64,000 nucleotides of DNA, from contig CANTUZ010000001.1 of the NCBI GenBank assembly GCA_947846985.1, forward strand, positions 2,914,001 through 2,978,000. Reading direction: 5' to 3'. A program made the translations under genes and the position numbers. Of this stretch, positions 11,901 through 23,914 are shown piece by piece. The notes under the pieces were generated by a model that saw only the letters and a program-made list of their open reading frames with translations, had not been told where the DNA came from and made no database searches. Positions within the stretch are counted from its first letter, which is position 1. Each line of letters opens with the position of its first letter. The stretch is from Fratercula arctica. Lineage: Eukaryota > Chordata > Aves > Charadriiformes > Alcidae.

Positions 11901-14900
11901 ATGAAGAATTTCAGCAAGCAGAAGGGTTTCTATGGCTTGCACAGGTTAGGTGGGCACTGGAAATGTGCACCAGTTCGGGGCCAGCAAGGGCTGAAGGAGA
12001 AGAAAGTGTCTTATTGTGAAACCTGACCTGAGGTAGGTGTGAGGTGAGCAACAAGGAGCTCAGCGCTTCAGAGTTTAAACAACTGTCCACCTCCAAAGCA
12101 CCAGATACACAAGCACTTACAAAGCTCTGCTAGCAATTCAGATGTTAGAAGACTTCAGTGTACCTCAAAGGGCAGCTAGGGACCTCAGTAGCATGCAGGA
12201 ATATTGACTATTCAGTCCCTAAAACTGTGCAGCTGAGATTTTTGGCTGCTGTTTTAGGTTGTTCTAAAGCTTTTTCACTCTTGGGGTCTAGAGTTTGTAG
12301 GAGGAGGCAGCAGCACTGTGAAAGCACGGCAGGTGGGGGCAGGTCACGGTGACACATGGGAAAGGATGCAGGGCATTACCTACACCAAGGGATCCTCTCT
12401 CCCACTGCATCTTTCCGGTATCTAGAAATCCCTAGAGCCTGGAGATGTCAAACACAACCCAGCTGCAGGACTCGCTTGTCCTAGATGAAATCTCCAGGCT
12501 CCTCACTGAGAAGGACTGGACCTCCCCACACATGTCGTCTCTTGCACAGCAACACCGAAGGAAGCCCAGGGGCCCAAGCACTGCTTGATTCTTCTCCCAT
12601 CCATGTCCACAAAACAGCTTCAGTTTGGCCTTGGGTTAGGTCTTCAGACCTAACTTCTGTAGATGGCCCATGAAACCAGACTGGTGGCCATGCTGTGAGC
12701 TCAGCTCCTCAGTCAGGATGATAAAGGGTCTCCTTTGCTTTCTGGCAGGGTGGTGTCACACTACCTGCAGTGAGGGCCACAGTAAAAGTAGAACTGAGCT
12801 GCTCCTGCATCTTTCCATGGGTGTGTGGAGCAGCTGGGAAGAAGCACCATCTCCGTGTGCACACATAGCTCCAGCCAGCACAGACCAAAATAGCACATTC
12901 AGGCAATAAATTAGGACAAGGAGGGAGCAAGGAGCCACCTGGGACTTAGTCACAATTGGATCCCTGCTGTACTCACAGGTTGAAGGGACCACGGGCAGGT
13001 TTAGTCCTAGCCTGGGATGGAGGAAGAAGATGTTCAGGGCACCTTCTGAATGACAAGAAGCCTCCCGGGCATCCACCTCTGAAACTTGTCCTCCTGCTAA
13101 GCCAGCTTCTGCTTCTTCCCCTGAGAGGTGCATCTGCTTGGATTTCCACTGACACACTTCTGCCCACTGTTTTCAGTATTGTGCTGGGAAATGCAGTTCC
13201 TTTAACATCAGCTGCTTCTGCTCTGGGCTACAAGATTTCTCCTTCGTTCTCCTCAATTGCTGCGTTTGTTGAGCCACCTGCCAGCCCAGGACATCTCTGC
13301 AGGAAGCTGGAGAAAGGCCAAGCTCTTTATCAGATGCACCAGAATTGCAAAGGACGGAAGGTCATGCAGCTCGGAATATGTCAGGCTCCTACACAGACAA
13401 CAGAGCTTGTCTCTGTGGCTGTAAAAAAGAAAGGAAGGTACCAGAGAACAAAAACACGACCAGAGTAATCCCAAAAGACTACAGATAGAGCTGCGGCAGC
13501 AAGACCGACTGCTGAACTGGCCACGAGGACAGACACACAGTGCACTTGCAGACACATCTACTGAAGCCACACCAAGAAACAAGAGAGAGAAAGGGCCATC
13601 AGTAGGTGAGGTATTGTTTATTCTAAGCAGCGAGTGTCATTGCACAGTACAGGCAAAGAAAAAGGTTTACAGTCCAAGAGAGACAGGACACGAGACAGTA
13701 ACTTGGGGAGGATGGGAAGGAGAACATCCCTGGTAGAGCTGGGTATTTAGGATGACGTGGAGGGGAAAGGTGGGGAGGTGGAAGAAAGCACAGGACTGGA
13801 GAAGCAGCTGTGGGACAGACACGGAAAAGATGGCAGGGAAGATGGAGGGACAATGATTTTGAAGACAAGAAGGAATAGCAGCATGGTGGGGAGATGGGGT
13901 CTGATGGGGTGGTGAGGGCATTGAAGACTGCATGGGAAGGAGCCAACAGGAACACAGAAGTCTGATCAGCAATGAGACTTGGGGAGAGGGAAGGGAGCAG
14001 GGGCAATGGGGGCAAGGACATCCACAGCCCTGTGACCCCAAAGCATTATCTATTTCATTAAATTAAAGGTGCCTTGGTGGCTCTTGTCCCTGCTGATAAA
14101 TCTCTTGGCTCCAAACAAAGTGGCCACAGATGAACTGGTCCTCAGCTGGGTACTAAGTCCTGAACCAGGCCAAGGAGCAGGTCAGTCCAATGACCAGGGA
14201 CTACCCTCAGGATTTCCCTATCTTGACCACTGGGTACTGGCACCATCAAGTGCTCCTGGGTGCTGTTTAACTGATGAGGACAGACCCATCTGCCACAGCT
14301 ATCATGCGGTGAGATCCCCTCCACCACATGCCATGCAGGGTGCTTCTCACCATCTGCTGTGACCAGACCTCTCTCAGAGCCAGGCAGGCCACTTCTTGGG
14401 GTCTCTGGTTCCCCAAGAAGCTATGGGAGGATCCAGCTTTGCTTGGGTCTTTGAGGTTGCTGCATGTCTCAGGCTAGGCTGGGGTGGGAGGTGGGCAGAT
14501 GACAACAAGGAGGTTTCAGAAATGTTTGCCCCTTTCCATCTCTCACACCGTTGAATGCTTATTATTCCTCAGTGCTCTCACATATCACTAAGATCTGTCA
14601 CTACTCCTCATCCATCATTTTTCTGGTGGCTGGTCGCCGTGGAGCAGAACCCCTGCAGGGAAAGTTGGCGTTTTAGAAAGCATAAAGATGCCTTCAATCC
14701 ATTAGCAGGCTCTTCTTTTATCCTTGGGCTCACATCTCCTCCACCTGACAGTCATGATTAGGGAGCTGTTTCCAAGGCACCCTGCAACAGAAATTAAGAC
14801 TGTTTACAAGCAATCCATAGTTCATGATAAACCACCAGTCCTGAAGTACTCAGAGCTGCGTAACCCCCTCATTGCAGACCTCTGAGCTTGTGAGTAGACC

Positions 14901-17465
14901 CAGTGGCATTAGTGGAATTGCTCCCAACCCAGAAAGCTCACGTGAATAAGGGTAAATGGAAGTGGGCTGTGAAATCCCCCATTGGATCAAACTTACCATG
15001 ACGCTGTCAGAAACTGGGAGAGCTGAAGCCCATGTCTGAACATCACAATATTTTCCAACTGTGCAAGAGATACTGTTCTTAGTGCTGAACGTGGCCACGT
15101 CATCATGTTCATACTAGGGAATTTCTTCTTCCTGTAGAGCTCCTCTTATTTGATATTGCTGTTCTGTTGGGGATGGTGGTTGTTCCTTGGATGTTGGGAT
15201 GTACCAGCTATGACAGAGACATCATCTGAAAAAGTCTCTTTCTCTCCTGCACAGGCACATCTCTAAATAAACCTTAAATCCAAAGGATATTGTGACACAA
15301 GAGGCTGCATTTGTATAAGGGCTGACATGTCAGCTGATGAAATATCCGTATTCATCCTTTGACCTTGCTTTACTAGTCAGGGATGTAATAATGATAACTG
15401 AGGATTTCAAAGGAAGCTCAGAGACTGGGAAGTGGCAAAAATCAGTAAATCTCAGTCCTGTGCCCAAGGCACTTAAATGCCCATCTGATGCAGGGAATGG
15501 AATGGATGGAGGGATGGAGAGCATCAGGCTTCATCCACCCATGCACAAGTCTTCAGGGGTGTGTGCTGAAGACCTTAGTACATGATGCATTTGAAAGCAA
15601 CTGTTTAAAATCAGAAACACGGGGCTGCTCACACCCTGCGCACTCAAAGTGACACCTTTGCAAAGCCACACTCAGACGCTCCGTTATTAAGAGCGTGAGA
15701 AGCAAACTTGACTCTTTAAATTCAACATGCCAATATTTTCCCTCCCCTCCTTGTCCCCTCACCAGACACCAACACTGACAATTAGGACTATTTTTACTCC
15801 AGCCAGCGCCTCCACACTAAATGCTCTTATAAGACAAAGAATTTCATTTTTAGTAACCCACCTCCAGCGCTTTGCAGAGATGTTGTTCTCACAACAACCC
15901 TTGGAAAAAGGTGGGCAGTGCCAGTCACTAATGACTTGGCAAAGATTAAGGAGTGAGTCAGTAGCAGCGGGTTCAGACGGTGATGGTTAAAGACCAGGGA
16001 GACCAGGTCCCCATGCCTGTCATCAGCACAGCAGGTCCTGCTGTCTCTTAGAAATGCCTCCTGCCCCTTTGGGTGTTTAGGCTTTGCAATGCTGAGCAAG
16101 TTCAGAGAGCAATAGGACAGCAAAGGCATGTTTTCCAGCACTGAGTGTGAGTGGCTGAGTGGGACCAGATGGATCACCCATCCATGCTGCAGTATGGAAC
16201 AGACCACACACCTTTGTGTCATGGGAGAAACATTTTGTTGGCCAACATGGATTGTCACAAATAAGTCCCATCAATGACCAGTCTTTTACCAATGAGCATT
16301 TTCTCCAATACCAGCTGTGTGGGGGGGTGAAACGATAAATCCCCCAACCTACAGCTCAGTGGAAACACTTTAAAGATCATATAGTTATGCATGATTGATG
16401 AATGGCTGAAGGTGGTGGGGAAGGGAGAGGGAGGGCAGGGTGATACGGCAGGACATCAGAAAGCAGCGCTGTTATTAGCATGTAGTCAGAAACGGGATAA
16501 ATTCAGAAAGTGATTTGTAACCAGGCAGGGATGAGAAATAGCACCCAGAAATGTCAGGACAGAAAAGCGTCAGTGCTCCATGGAAGTCAACAGAGCTATG
16601 TTGGAGGAGAGATTTCAAAATACTACCCCAATGCAGACAATTTTCCACAGGTTGGTGGCGATGTTATTGGAATACCCATTAAAAGAGAAAATGTGATTAA
16701 AAATAAAAATTGCAGGTAGAAGCTTACAGGCTAGTTAAAAGAAAAAAGAGATGAAACTAAGATTAGGGTTCACCATTTCAAATAAAATCGTGCCCTCAAC
16801 TCTGCTTTCTTCTCAGCCATCATTTTCTCCAGATAGGAAACATTTTCATCGGTGGCTGGGCTTGCAGCACGCTGGAAGTGCTCAACCCAAGAATTTGCCA
16901 CCTCCTTTCAATGAGGATTTCGAGCCCCTTGACCCCTCTCCTGGGCCTTTCAGGTGATTTTGGGTCAAAGCAAAAGCTGTAGGCGGTGGGCTCATCCAGA
17001 GCACCTCCCCTCCCTCCAGCTCTCCATGGGGCTCGGCTTCTGCTCCCTGACCCAGTGCAACGTGGACAGGAGCAAGGTGCAGCACCAACCCTCCGCTCGA
17101 CACGCCATATGTACAGAGAAGAAAAGCCAACTACCTGCTCCGTCCACATGGCTTCACTGTCCATCTTCACCTTTGCAAACGCTTTAGCTCTCGTGTCAGG
17201 CTAGTCTGAGGTTAGCAGCCACCTAAAGGGAGTCAGGCTGTGACAGCTCAGTTGTCCCCATGGCAAGGATGGAAGTGGTGGTGGCTCTAAGCAACACAAA
17301 CCTGATTATGGTTGGAAGGGTGTTTCTTTCACTTAACTGTGCTTCTTATTGAGAAAACAAGATCAAGGAGGTGGTATTCGTCTTTAGCATTTATTTATCA
17401 TTGGAAAAAAAACCCCTTTGAGCAAGCAAAGATCACAAGCACGTCACAATCAATTGGCTATACAT

Positions 17466-17472
<7 letters not shown>

Positions 17473-17497
<25 letters not shown>

Positions 17498-17509
17498 TTG
17501 TGTGTGTGT
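17473..17509. repeat. (TG)n microsatellite
   Basis: Uninterrupted TG dinucleotides with one TTTG interruption near the 3' side. A typical length-variable microsatellite. Confidence 0.95.
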
Positions 17510-18548
17510 CATTCTCATTAGAACAGCAAGAATGAAAAAGCACCACGAGGAGGTGTGCTTAACACATTACAAGAGACAATTTGTGATATGCAACCAAACC
17601 CAGGCCACAAAATATTAATTAGACACTTCCTATCTGCCTCCAAGAGGCAAGAGTTTGTGGAATTCATGGGAGCCATGTTTTTACACCGGACGCGTTGCAA
17701 ATGAAGAAGCAGGTGATCGGTGTGCGAAGCAGTCAGAAAACAGGAGCTCAGTCAGCAATTAGCACCATTTTGCAGAAAGGAGTAACAGTACAATACAGTG
17801 AGAATGAGAAAGCAAGCAATAGACAGCATAGGAACGTTCACAGGGTAAAAAGCAAAACATTTCTTTTTTTTTTTTTTCTTCTTTTTACAAAGAAAGCAAA
17901 ACCTATTACAAATTAGCGGTGAGACAGAATCAGCATTGTGGTAGCTGGAAACACAGAACAGCAGAGCACTCTTTCCCAGTGGGATCGACAAGCTCAGAGT
18001 CCAAAGTGAACTTGAAACGGCAGAGATTTGGTCTCCTTTCTGATAAACCTGAGTGGGTTGGATGGGTATAGAGTCTGTGGAAGGTAGAGCAATGCAGGAT
18101 TTCACCCTGAGGCCTGACTCTGCTGCAGTTCCTGGCATTCAGTGCAATGCTAAGCTGTGTGCTTGGATGTATGCTGAGGACCTGGTGCACGTGGAGCAAA
18201 GGACAGGATTTATATCCATCCCTATTTCGTTGCTGTCTGAGAGGGAGGTCCCCAGGCCCTACCAGTCTCCCAGGCTCTTTCTGCAAAGATTGAAACCTCC
18301 CAAGGATCATTCATCCCATCCAAAGAGAGGTGTCCAAAATAGGTAGCTCAATGGCCCTTGGAAAGTTCCTTCACTGAAGAGGGAATTTAGATCACTGGCT
18401 AGCACTTCATACCTAGCTTTGTAGTTAGATGCCACCAAAAACTTCATGTATTAAGGAAACACAAGGTCAAATTCTGACCACTCACTGTGCATGTTTCATT
18501 CAAGCACCATGATGGATGCTCTTCATTGAGAAGAAGCAACCCTAAAGT

Positions 18549-19114
18549 CCTAGGTGATGAGCAGTCAATCCAGAGTCATGAGATGTTTGGATTAGGTGGT
18601 TTGAGCATCCTAATGATATTCCTTCGGCAAAATTTGGTTCCCCTTGAAATCAAGGGTGAAATTCCCATTGAATTCAAGGGGAAATGGTGGCAAGTGTGCT
18701 GTTTCTTTGAATTTGAAGCTTTGGGCCAAAAAGATGATTGGGAGAATCATTTGGTATGGTCTTTCCTTATGCACCTTGAGATCGGTGTGTTCAGGGCTAT
18801 TGGCAACTGTCTACATGCCTTCCTGATGATCATCATCCTAGATGATGACCGGTTGATCCAGAGTCATGGAGATGCTTGGATTAGGTGGTCTGAGCATCTT
18901 AATGATATTCCTTGGGCAGAATTTGGTTCCCCTTGAAGTCAAGGGCTAAATTCCTATCAAATTCAAGGGGAAATGGTAGCAAGTGTGCTGTTGCTTTGAA
19001 TGTGAAGCTTTGGGCCAAAAAATGATGGGGAGAATCATTTGGCATGGTCTTTCCTTATGTACAGTGAGATAGGTGTGTTGAGGGTTATTGGTAACTGTCT
19101 ACGTGCCTTCCTGA
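18549..19114. repeat. Two-copy direct tandem repeat, unit about 288 bp
   Basis: Copy 1 starts at 18549 with 'cctaggtgatgagc' and copy 2 at 18837 with 'cctagatgatgacc'. Matching blocks such as 'attaggtgg' (18591 and 18880) and 'gaagctttgggccaaaaa' recur at a spacing of 288 to 289 bp, with scattered substitutions and rare single-base indels. Each copy carries an inverted motif (TTCCCCTTGAA with TTCAAGGGGAA, 18638-18683 in copy 1). A plus-strand frame of 149 codons (18487-18936) crosses the copies but changes frame relative to the repeat, so I do not call it a gene. Confidence 0.9.
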
Positions 19115-21446
19115 CATGTTCTGCCTGCTGTGACACGTCATCTTCACGCTGTTGCTATATCCTGCGATAGGAAAGGATGTTACTGAGGAGTGTGAAGATG
19201 GATGAAGCATCTAAATGCCAAGGAATCACACCAAGTCTTGGAAGCTCAGGCTTCTCTGGCCAGTTGTCCCTTGTGCGACGGGGTGGGAAGAGCTGTGAGC
19301 GGCACTCCTCTCCACCAGCTCAACGCAAGCCTTTCGCCGAGCTGCTCTGGAGACAGAGCTGAGCTTTGCACTCGAGCGGTGCTGCAGGGGCTTCTGAGCA
19401 TTCAGAAAAGCAATGGTCAATATGGACAGGTCAGCGTCTCCATGGAGCATGCACATCAAAAATGCACTACATTCGCAAAGATTTCCACAGTTTTACTTCC
19501 TGGAGGATTTCCCTGGTTTCCTCCTAAACGTCGGAGGCTTAGATATATATATTTCTATATATGAATATATATTTTCCACATACACAACCTGACTAGCTCA
19601 TAGCACACAGTTCTAACACAGCTAAGCTTGGAAATACACCACTGAATTCAGAACACTACACTTACTTATACTCAAAGCTTCAGGCTGTTAGCGCAAGGCA
19701 AACAGGACACATCACACAATACACTGAACTTGGCATTTATTCATTACTAAGGCCAGCAAATGTCACTATCTGTATACCACAGAGCTTTCCTCCTCTTTGG
19801 AAACATTCTCTCAGCCTCGTAGCCCACCACTCGTTTATGTTTCCAAAAGTCCCACTTCTAATGGGGTGAGACCCCAAAAAGCGGGACTCCTCACCCTCCC
19901 GGCCCATTCCTTTTTCTGTGAGATAGTTTCACATCTCTAAAATATCCTAGCAGCCTGACTTTCCTCACTCAAACACCTCTACAGCAACACAGTTCTGATA
20001 GTCTCCTCTTACACCACCTCCCTACCCTACTTCCCGTCTCACTCTTCGTTCTTCCCAATTGTCTGTTCTCTGGAAGTTTCAAGCTGGACTGTGTATCAGG
20101 GTAGAAATGCTGAGCTGCAAAAATAAAGCAGAACCCTACATCTTGACTTGCAGCTACTCTGCTACAGGAGAGTTCAACCGCTCAGTTTGGTGGGATCAAG
20201 CTTAATCCTTATGTACTTAGGACCCAATCCAGGAGTTAGGCACGTAAATTTGGATTGGGACCACACCTCTCCCAGCTCCCATTGACTCAATGACCCAAAT
20301 TTTGGGGTATGCGATGCCAGTTTGTTGGGCCAGTTCATACTCGCTGACAAATGGTCCCGCTGTGTTTACAGCTTCCAAACTGGTCTTGCTGGGCATGGGG
20401 ATTTCCTAGAGTAAGAGCACAGTAAATAGAATTGAAACCCTGAGATCCTGCCTGGAGGGATCCCAGCAAGTGGTTTATGGCCCTCTTAGGATACTTAGGA
20501 GCCAACATGAACTTCAACAGCTGGTAAAGTCAAAACAACAGGGGCTGACAGCTCTAGCCAACCTTGCTGACACATTTCTCTCTACCCCTTGGAAGGTCAC
20601 ATCTGCAAACCAAACCTCTTTCAGAAATCTAGCTCTGTCTACTGGCACCCCAGAAGTGAAGAAAGCAGACCAAGTTTCAAAACAAAGCAGAAATAACTAA
20701 AAAGATCCATAACCTAGGGGAAACAATAGGGAAGAACAGCCTGCCGATAACCTAGTCAGACCTGCCACATGCTTGGGAAGTCTTCATTGCTCTCTGCGCC
20801 TTCCCTCACTCCTTTTTTTAAAAAAAAATCAAGTCTTTTGAATGCTGTTGATGGGTGAAGCTGCCTTGATGCAGCTAGAACTCTCCCCCAGCTACCCTGG
20901 GGAAAGATCTGGCCCTTCATTTGCATGGGATCTCCTTCCCTTTTGCTTCTTGGAGCAAAAGTCCCACGGATGTCACCAGGGGAAATCACTCTTGGCCACA
21001 CCACTGATTCTAGAGGACTTATGGCAGATCCATGGCACCATGAATGAAACTCTGATCCTCTCTGCCTCCAAAACCTTTCACCTGCTGACACCAGTGGGAG
21101 ATGACCAAACAATGGTCAACCCCAAAAGGGCCTCATGGGATGAAAGCACAGTCCCTCCATGGCTCAGTGGCACTTCCACGCCGTCAAAGCGTTGAAGGAC
21201 CAAGCCTGAGGAAAGGGACAGGCTGCTGGATGCAATCACGGTTGATCCATCACCTTCATCTCCTACGCCCCGGCTCGTGCATTCCCACATCCCTCGCTCT
21301 GTGCAGAGCTGTGTTGTGCAGGCAAAGCAGAACAACCTGACCTCAGAAACAAGGATTCCCTAATCCTCCTTGGAAATAAAACAGAAAAGCTTCTAATACA
21401 ATCAGAACAAAAAGCAGATTAGAAGCCTCTAATTAATTTTGTGGCC
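19115..21446. other. Possible distal MAP6 3' region; no exon recognised
   Basis: This follows MAP6 exon 3 in the minus-strand direction. On the minus strand the stretch around 19520-19760 is AT-rich and resembles a 3' untranslated region, with an AATAAA at 19741-19736, but nothing proves it is transcribed. The frames at 20756-21112 and 21078-21335 (minus) do not show the Pro/Lys/Gln-rich repeats of the mammalian MAP6 C-terminus. Confidence 0.3.
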
Positions 21447-21452
21447 TTTATT
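21447..21452 (-). terminator. Candidate poly(A) signal for short MAP6 mRNA
   Basis: The minus strand reads AATAAA here, about 145 nt past the in-frame TAA that follows exon 3. Upstream (plus-strand 21464-21480) lies a U-rich run, and downstream a U/GU-rich stretch. This is the usual arrangement of a cleavage and polyadenylation site. It would end a transcript that does not splice out of exon 3. Use is inferred. Confidence 0.5.
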
Positions 21453-21463
21453 TAATCAAAGGG

Positions 21464-21481
21464 AAAAAAAAAAAAAAAAAC

Positions 21482-21528
<47 letters not shown>

Positions 21529-21560
21529 GAAAGAAAGAGAGAAAGAAAGAAAAGGAAGGG
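21464..21560. repeat. Poly-A run and (GAAA)n microsatellite
   Basis: About 17 A residues are followed by a long series of GAAA units and some imperfect AAGG units. In the MAP6 sense direction it is a pyrimidine tract of C and U beginning about 35 nt after the exon 3 donor or stop. Confidence 0.95.
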
Positions 21561-21595
21561 AAAAAAATGAGAAAGAAAGGAAAGTGCAGTGACAT

Positions 21596-21796
21596 TTACT
21601 CTTTTGCCTCAGCCAGTTTATTGTTCATCTCTTTACTTTTCTCCTTGTCCTCTGGCTTTGCTGTGTTGGAGGTCTCGGTGCTCTTTTTCTTGGCAGCCCG
21701 GCCAGATGCAATCTGCTTGTCTTTGGCCTTTTTCAGGGGTTTATGGCTTGTTGTGGTCTTTTTTGGTTTGGAAGGCTTTACGCTAGGCTTTTCCAC
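21596..21796 (-). CDS. MAP6: MAP6 exon 3 (microtubule-associated protein 6)
   Basis: Codes for residues 306-371, beginning VEKPSVKPSKPKK and ending NNKLAEAKE. This Lys-rich segment matches the conserved mammalian MAP6 stretch that follows the microtubule-binding modules. The acceptor is CTCCCTGCAG before GTG GAA, in phase 0, consistent with the exon 2 donor. At the 3' end two outcomes are possible. Reading on meets TAA at 21598-21596 directly after Glu, giving a short protein. Splicing could use GA|GTAAAT, where the last Glu codon is split and the exon ends at 21600. In mammals the next exon holds a repetitive C-terminal domain; I do not find it here. The exon is very basic, as expected for a protein that binds acidic tubulin tails. 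Confidence 0.93.
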   Translation of the reverse strand: MEKPSVKPSKPKKTTTSHKPLKKAKDKQIASGRAAKKKSTETSNTAKPEDKEKSKEMNNKLAEAKE

Positions 21797-23700
21797 CTGC
21801 AGGGAGGGCGACACGCAAAACGACAACATGGAGGTAGAGAGAAAGAGAGACACAAGGAAAGGTGGAAAACAGGATTTAGATCAGAAATAGCATGAATGTT
21901 ACTTATCTACTCAGCTACGCCCTGCCACAAAGGGAGAGGAGCAGCTGGGCGTGTGCTGAGTTGCAAATGGCCAAATCCTTTCATGGTGTTGATGCCCTAA
22001 AGTCACAGTGCCCCTGAAGCCGGCAGAGCCCATTGCATCCAGATGAGGACACAGTAGGGTAAAGAGCAGAATGAGTATTATCGGTCATTTTATCAATTCT
22101 TCCATCTTTCTCTGACTTCAGGAGGGGCTTTGCAAGCCCACAGGGGATTATCTCTCTCTGGATTTGAAACAGAAGAACAATGCTCGGGACAAAAAAGGCT
22201 GATTTAAATCCCCGTCTTTCTCTCAGGGCATGACTCCTCAGTTTGCTCTCCCCTAACAGATCGCTACAACAGAGTAAAATTACTTGGGGATAGCTGGGGC
22301 ACAGGACCCCGACTGGCATCCAAGCAAAGGTCACTACAGTGTCTTGCATCCACCTACTTCTTCAGCCCCCAAAATATGGACAAAATAGGGAGGACAGCTT
22401 CAAAATTAAGGAGGAACAGAAGCCTTCAGCTCCTCCATGCTGCCATCCCTCTGAGACCTCACAAATCTAAGCACTTATGAACCCTGGGAAGGACTAATGG
22501 TCGTAGGTTTAAAACTGCATAGACTGACTCCATTTAATGAGGATCCTCTGCTGCTCCTAGAAAGCAGGGCTGAAACACATTTCAGCCCAAGCCCTTCTCG
22601 ACACATGTCCTCCATCTGATCAAAGCCAAAAGTGCTTACTGTCAAAATCTGTGGAGCACCCTGAATTAACTGCAGATGAAGGTATGGCTCTTACCATGTT
22701 GTTCCTGGGACAAAGTGTAATGTGGGGTGCCTATAGCTTTGGAGGGAGAAAGAAAAAGCTGTCTAGATAATCATCTGGGAAATGACAATGCAAAACCCTC
22801 TTCATCTGGGCCCTGTCCTCACTTCTTTACAGTTTGATGCACTAGTCTCCAAAGTGCAGTAACATGTACTAGAGCCCATAGAATCACAGAATGGTTTGGG
22901 TTGAAAGGGACCTTAAAGATCATCCAGTTCCAAACCCCTCTTGCCCTGGGCAGGGACACCTCCCACTAGACCAGGCTGTTCAAAGCCCCGTCCAACCTGG
23001 CCTTGAACACCTCCAGGGATGGGGCAGCCACAGCTTCTCTGGGCAACCTGGGACAGGGGCTCACCACCCTCACAGCAAAGAATTTCTGCCTCAGATCTCA
23101 TCTAAATATCCCCTCTTTCAGTGTAAAACCCTTCCTCCTCGTCCCATGGCTCCCCTCCCCAATCCAGAGTCCCTCCCCAGCTTTCCTGGAGCCCCTTGAG
23201 GGACTGGAAGGGGCTCCAAGGTCTCCCTGGAGCCTTCTCTTCTCCAGGCTGAACCCCCCCAGCTCTCTCAGCCTGTCCTCACAGCAGAGGGGCTCCAGCC
23301 CTCCCAGCATCTCCGGGGCCTCCTCTGGAGCCTCTCCAACAGGTCCATGTCCTTCTTATATTGGAAGCCCCAGAACTGGACGCAGTGCTCCAGATGACGT
23401 CTACACTCGAGCAGAGGAAAGGGGCAGAATCACCTCCCTCGACCTGCTGGCCATGTTTCTTTTGATGCAGCCCAGCATACCATTGGTTTTCTGGGCTGCG
23501 AGCACACATTGCCAACTCATATTCAGTTTTTTATCCACCACCATCTCCAAGGTGGATCCCTAGATGCACCCGCTGGTCGGAAATGAAGATGCCACATAAG
23601 GGGAATGACAGCAGGCAGTATTCATCCCAGCCTTACTGTGTTGGACATGTTCCACCAGGAGCAGTGGATGGCCCTGGGTCCCTTCTGCTGTGTTTCTCAC
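21797..23700 (-). other. MAP6 intron 2 (1,904 bp)
   Basis: Begins GTGAGA directly after the AAG ending exon 2 and ends with a pyrimidine-rich CTCCCTGCAG. About a third of it is a same-strand CR1 copy (22877-23560), whose older end lies only about 140 bp from the exon 2 donor. The remainder has no recognised feature. Confidence 0.9.
22877..23560 (-). mobile_element. CR1 LINE fragment in MAP6 intron 2
   Basis: The plus strand starts with 'catagaatcacagaatgg', the reverse complement of a CR1 tail. It then runs through the typical 3' region ('ggacacctcccactagacca', 'cagcttctctgggcaacct') and into coding remnants for the region with [20 protein letters not shown] frames. It is one of the longer copies, 5' truncated, in the same orientation as MAP6. 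Confidence 0.93.
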
Positions 23701-23914
23701 CTTTGGCGGTTCTTTGTAGGGCTCGCTGTAGAGAGTGCGTATCCTTCTGCGCTCCAGGAATTTGTTATCAGATGGAGCAGGCTTACTGGTTTCCCCCTTG
23801 AATTGAGCACTGTAACTGGTTTCGTGGATCATTTTCTCCTCTGGCGGCTTGTACTGGGACTTTGCTTTTATAGCTTTCACAGGCTTGACATCTACCCAGG
23901 GTCTGAACTCATTT
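23701..23914 (-). CDS. MAP6: MAP6 exon 2 (microtubule-associated protein 6)
   Basis: 214 nt, completing the split Arg codon (AG|A) from exon 1 and adding 71 residues (235-305), from NEFRPWVDVKPVK to YSEPYKEPPK. The start NEFRPW is the second half of a module whose first half (SSSYR) ends exon 1. It repeats the Y-x-x-[DE]-F-[RK]-x-W pattern of MAP6 microtubule-binding Mn modules. HETSYSAQFKGE resembles the MAP6 Mc module, and RRRIRTLYSEPYKEPP is strongly conserved with mammals. The acceptor is TTTCAG before AAATGAG; the donor is AAG|GTGAGA. Both frames and phases agree with the neighbouring exons. Confidence 0.96.

Larger units (their letters stand above)
3704..18548. other. Long non-genic stretch 3' of MAP6
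   Basis: About 15 kb without a gene I can support. The longest frame, on the minus strand at 8459-9325 (288 codons), is rich in Leu, Ser and Pro, has no recognisable domain and no exon context. The segment contains a T run (about 5850-5868), a small perfect hairpin, a TG microsatellite and a purine-rich stretch (about 13660-14010). If a MAP6 exon 4 exists it could lie here, but I did not find the expected repeat domain. Confidence 0.45.

Noticed and set aside
12956..13468. 170-codon plus-strand frame
   Set aside because: No recognisable domain, overlapping minus-strand frames, no exon context.
1..21446. A MAP6 exon 4 with the C-terminal repeat domain
   Set aside because: No minus-strand frame shows the expected Pro/Lys/Gln-rich repeats. 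A diverged exon could be missed by eye; a protein-to-DNA alignment would decide.
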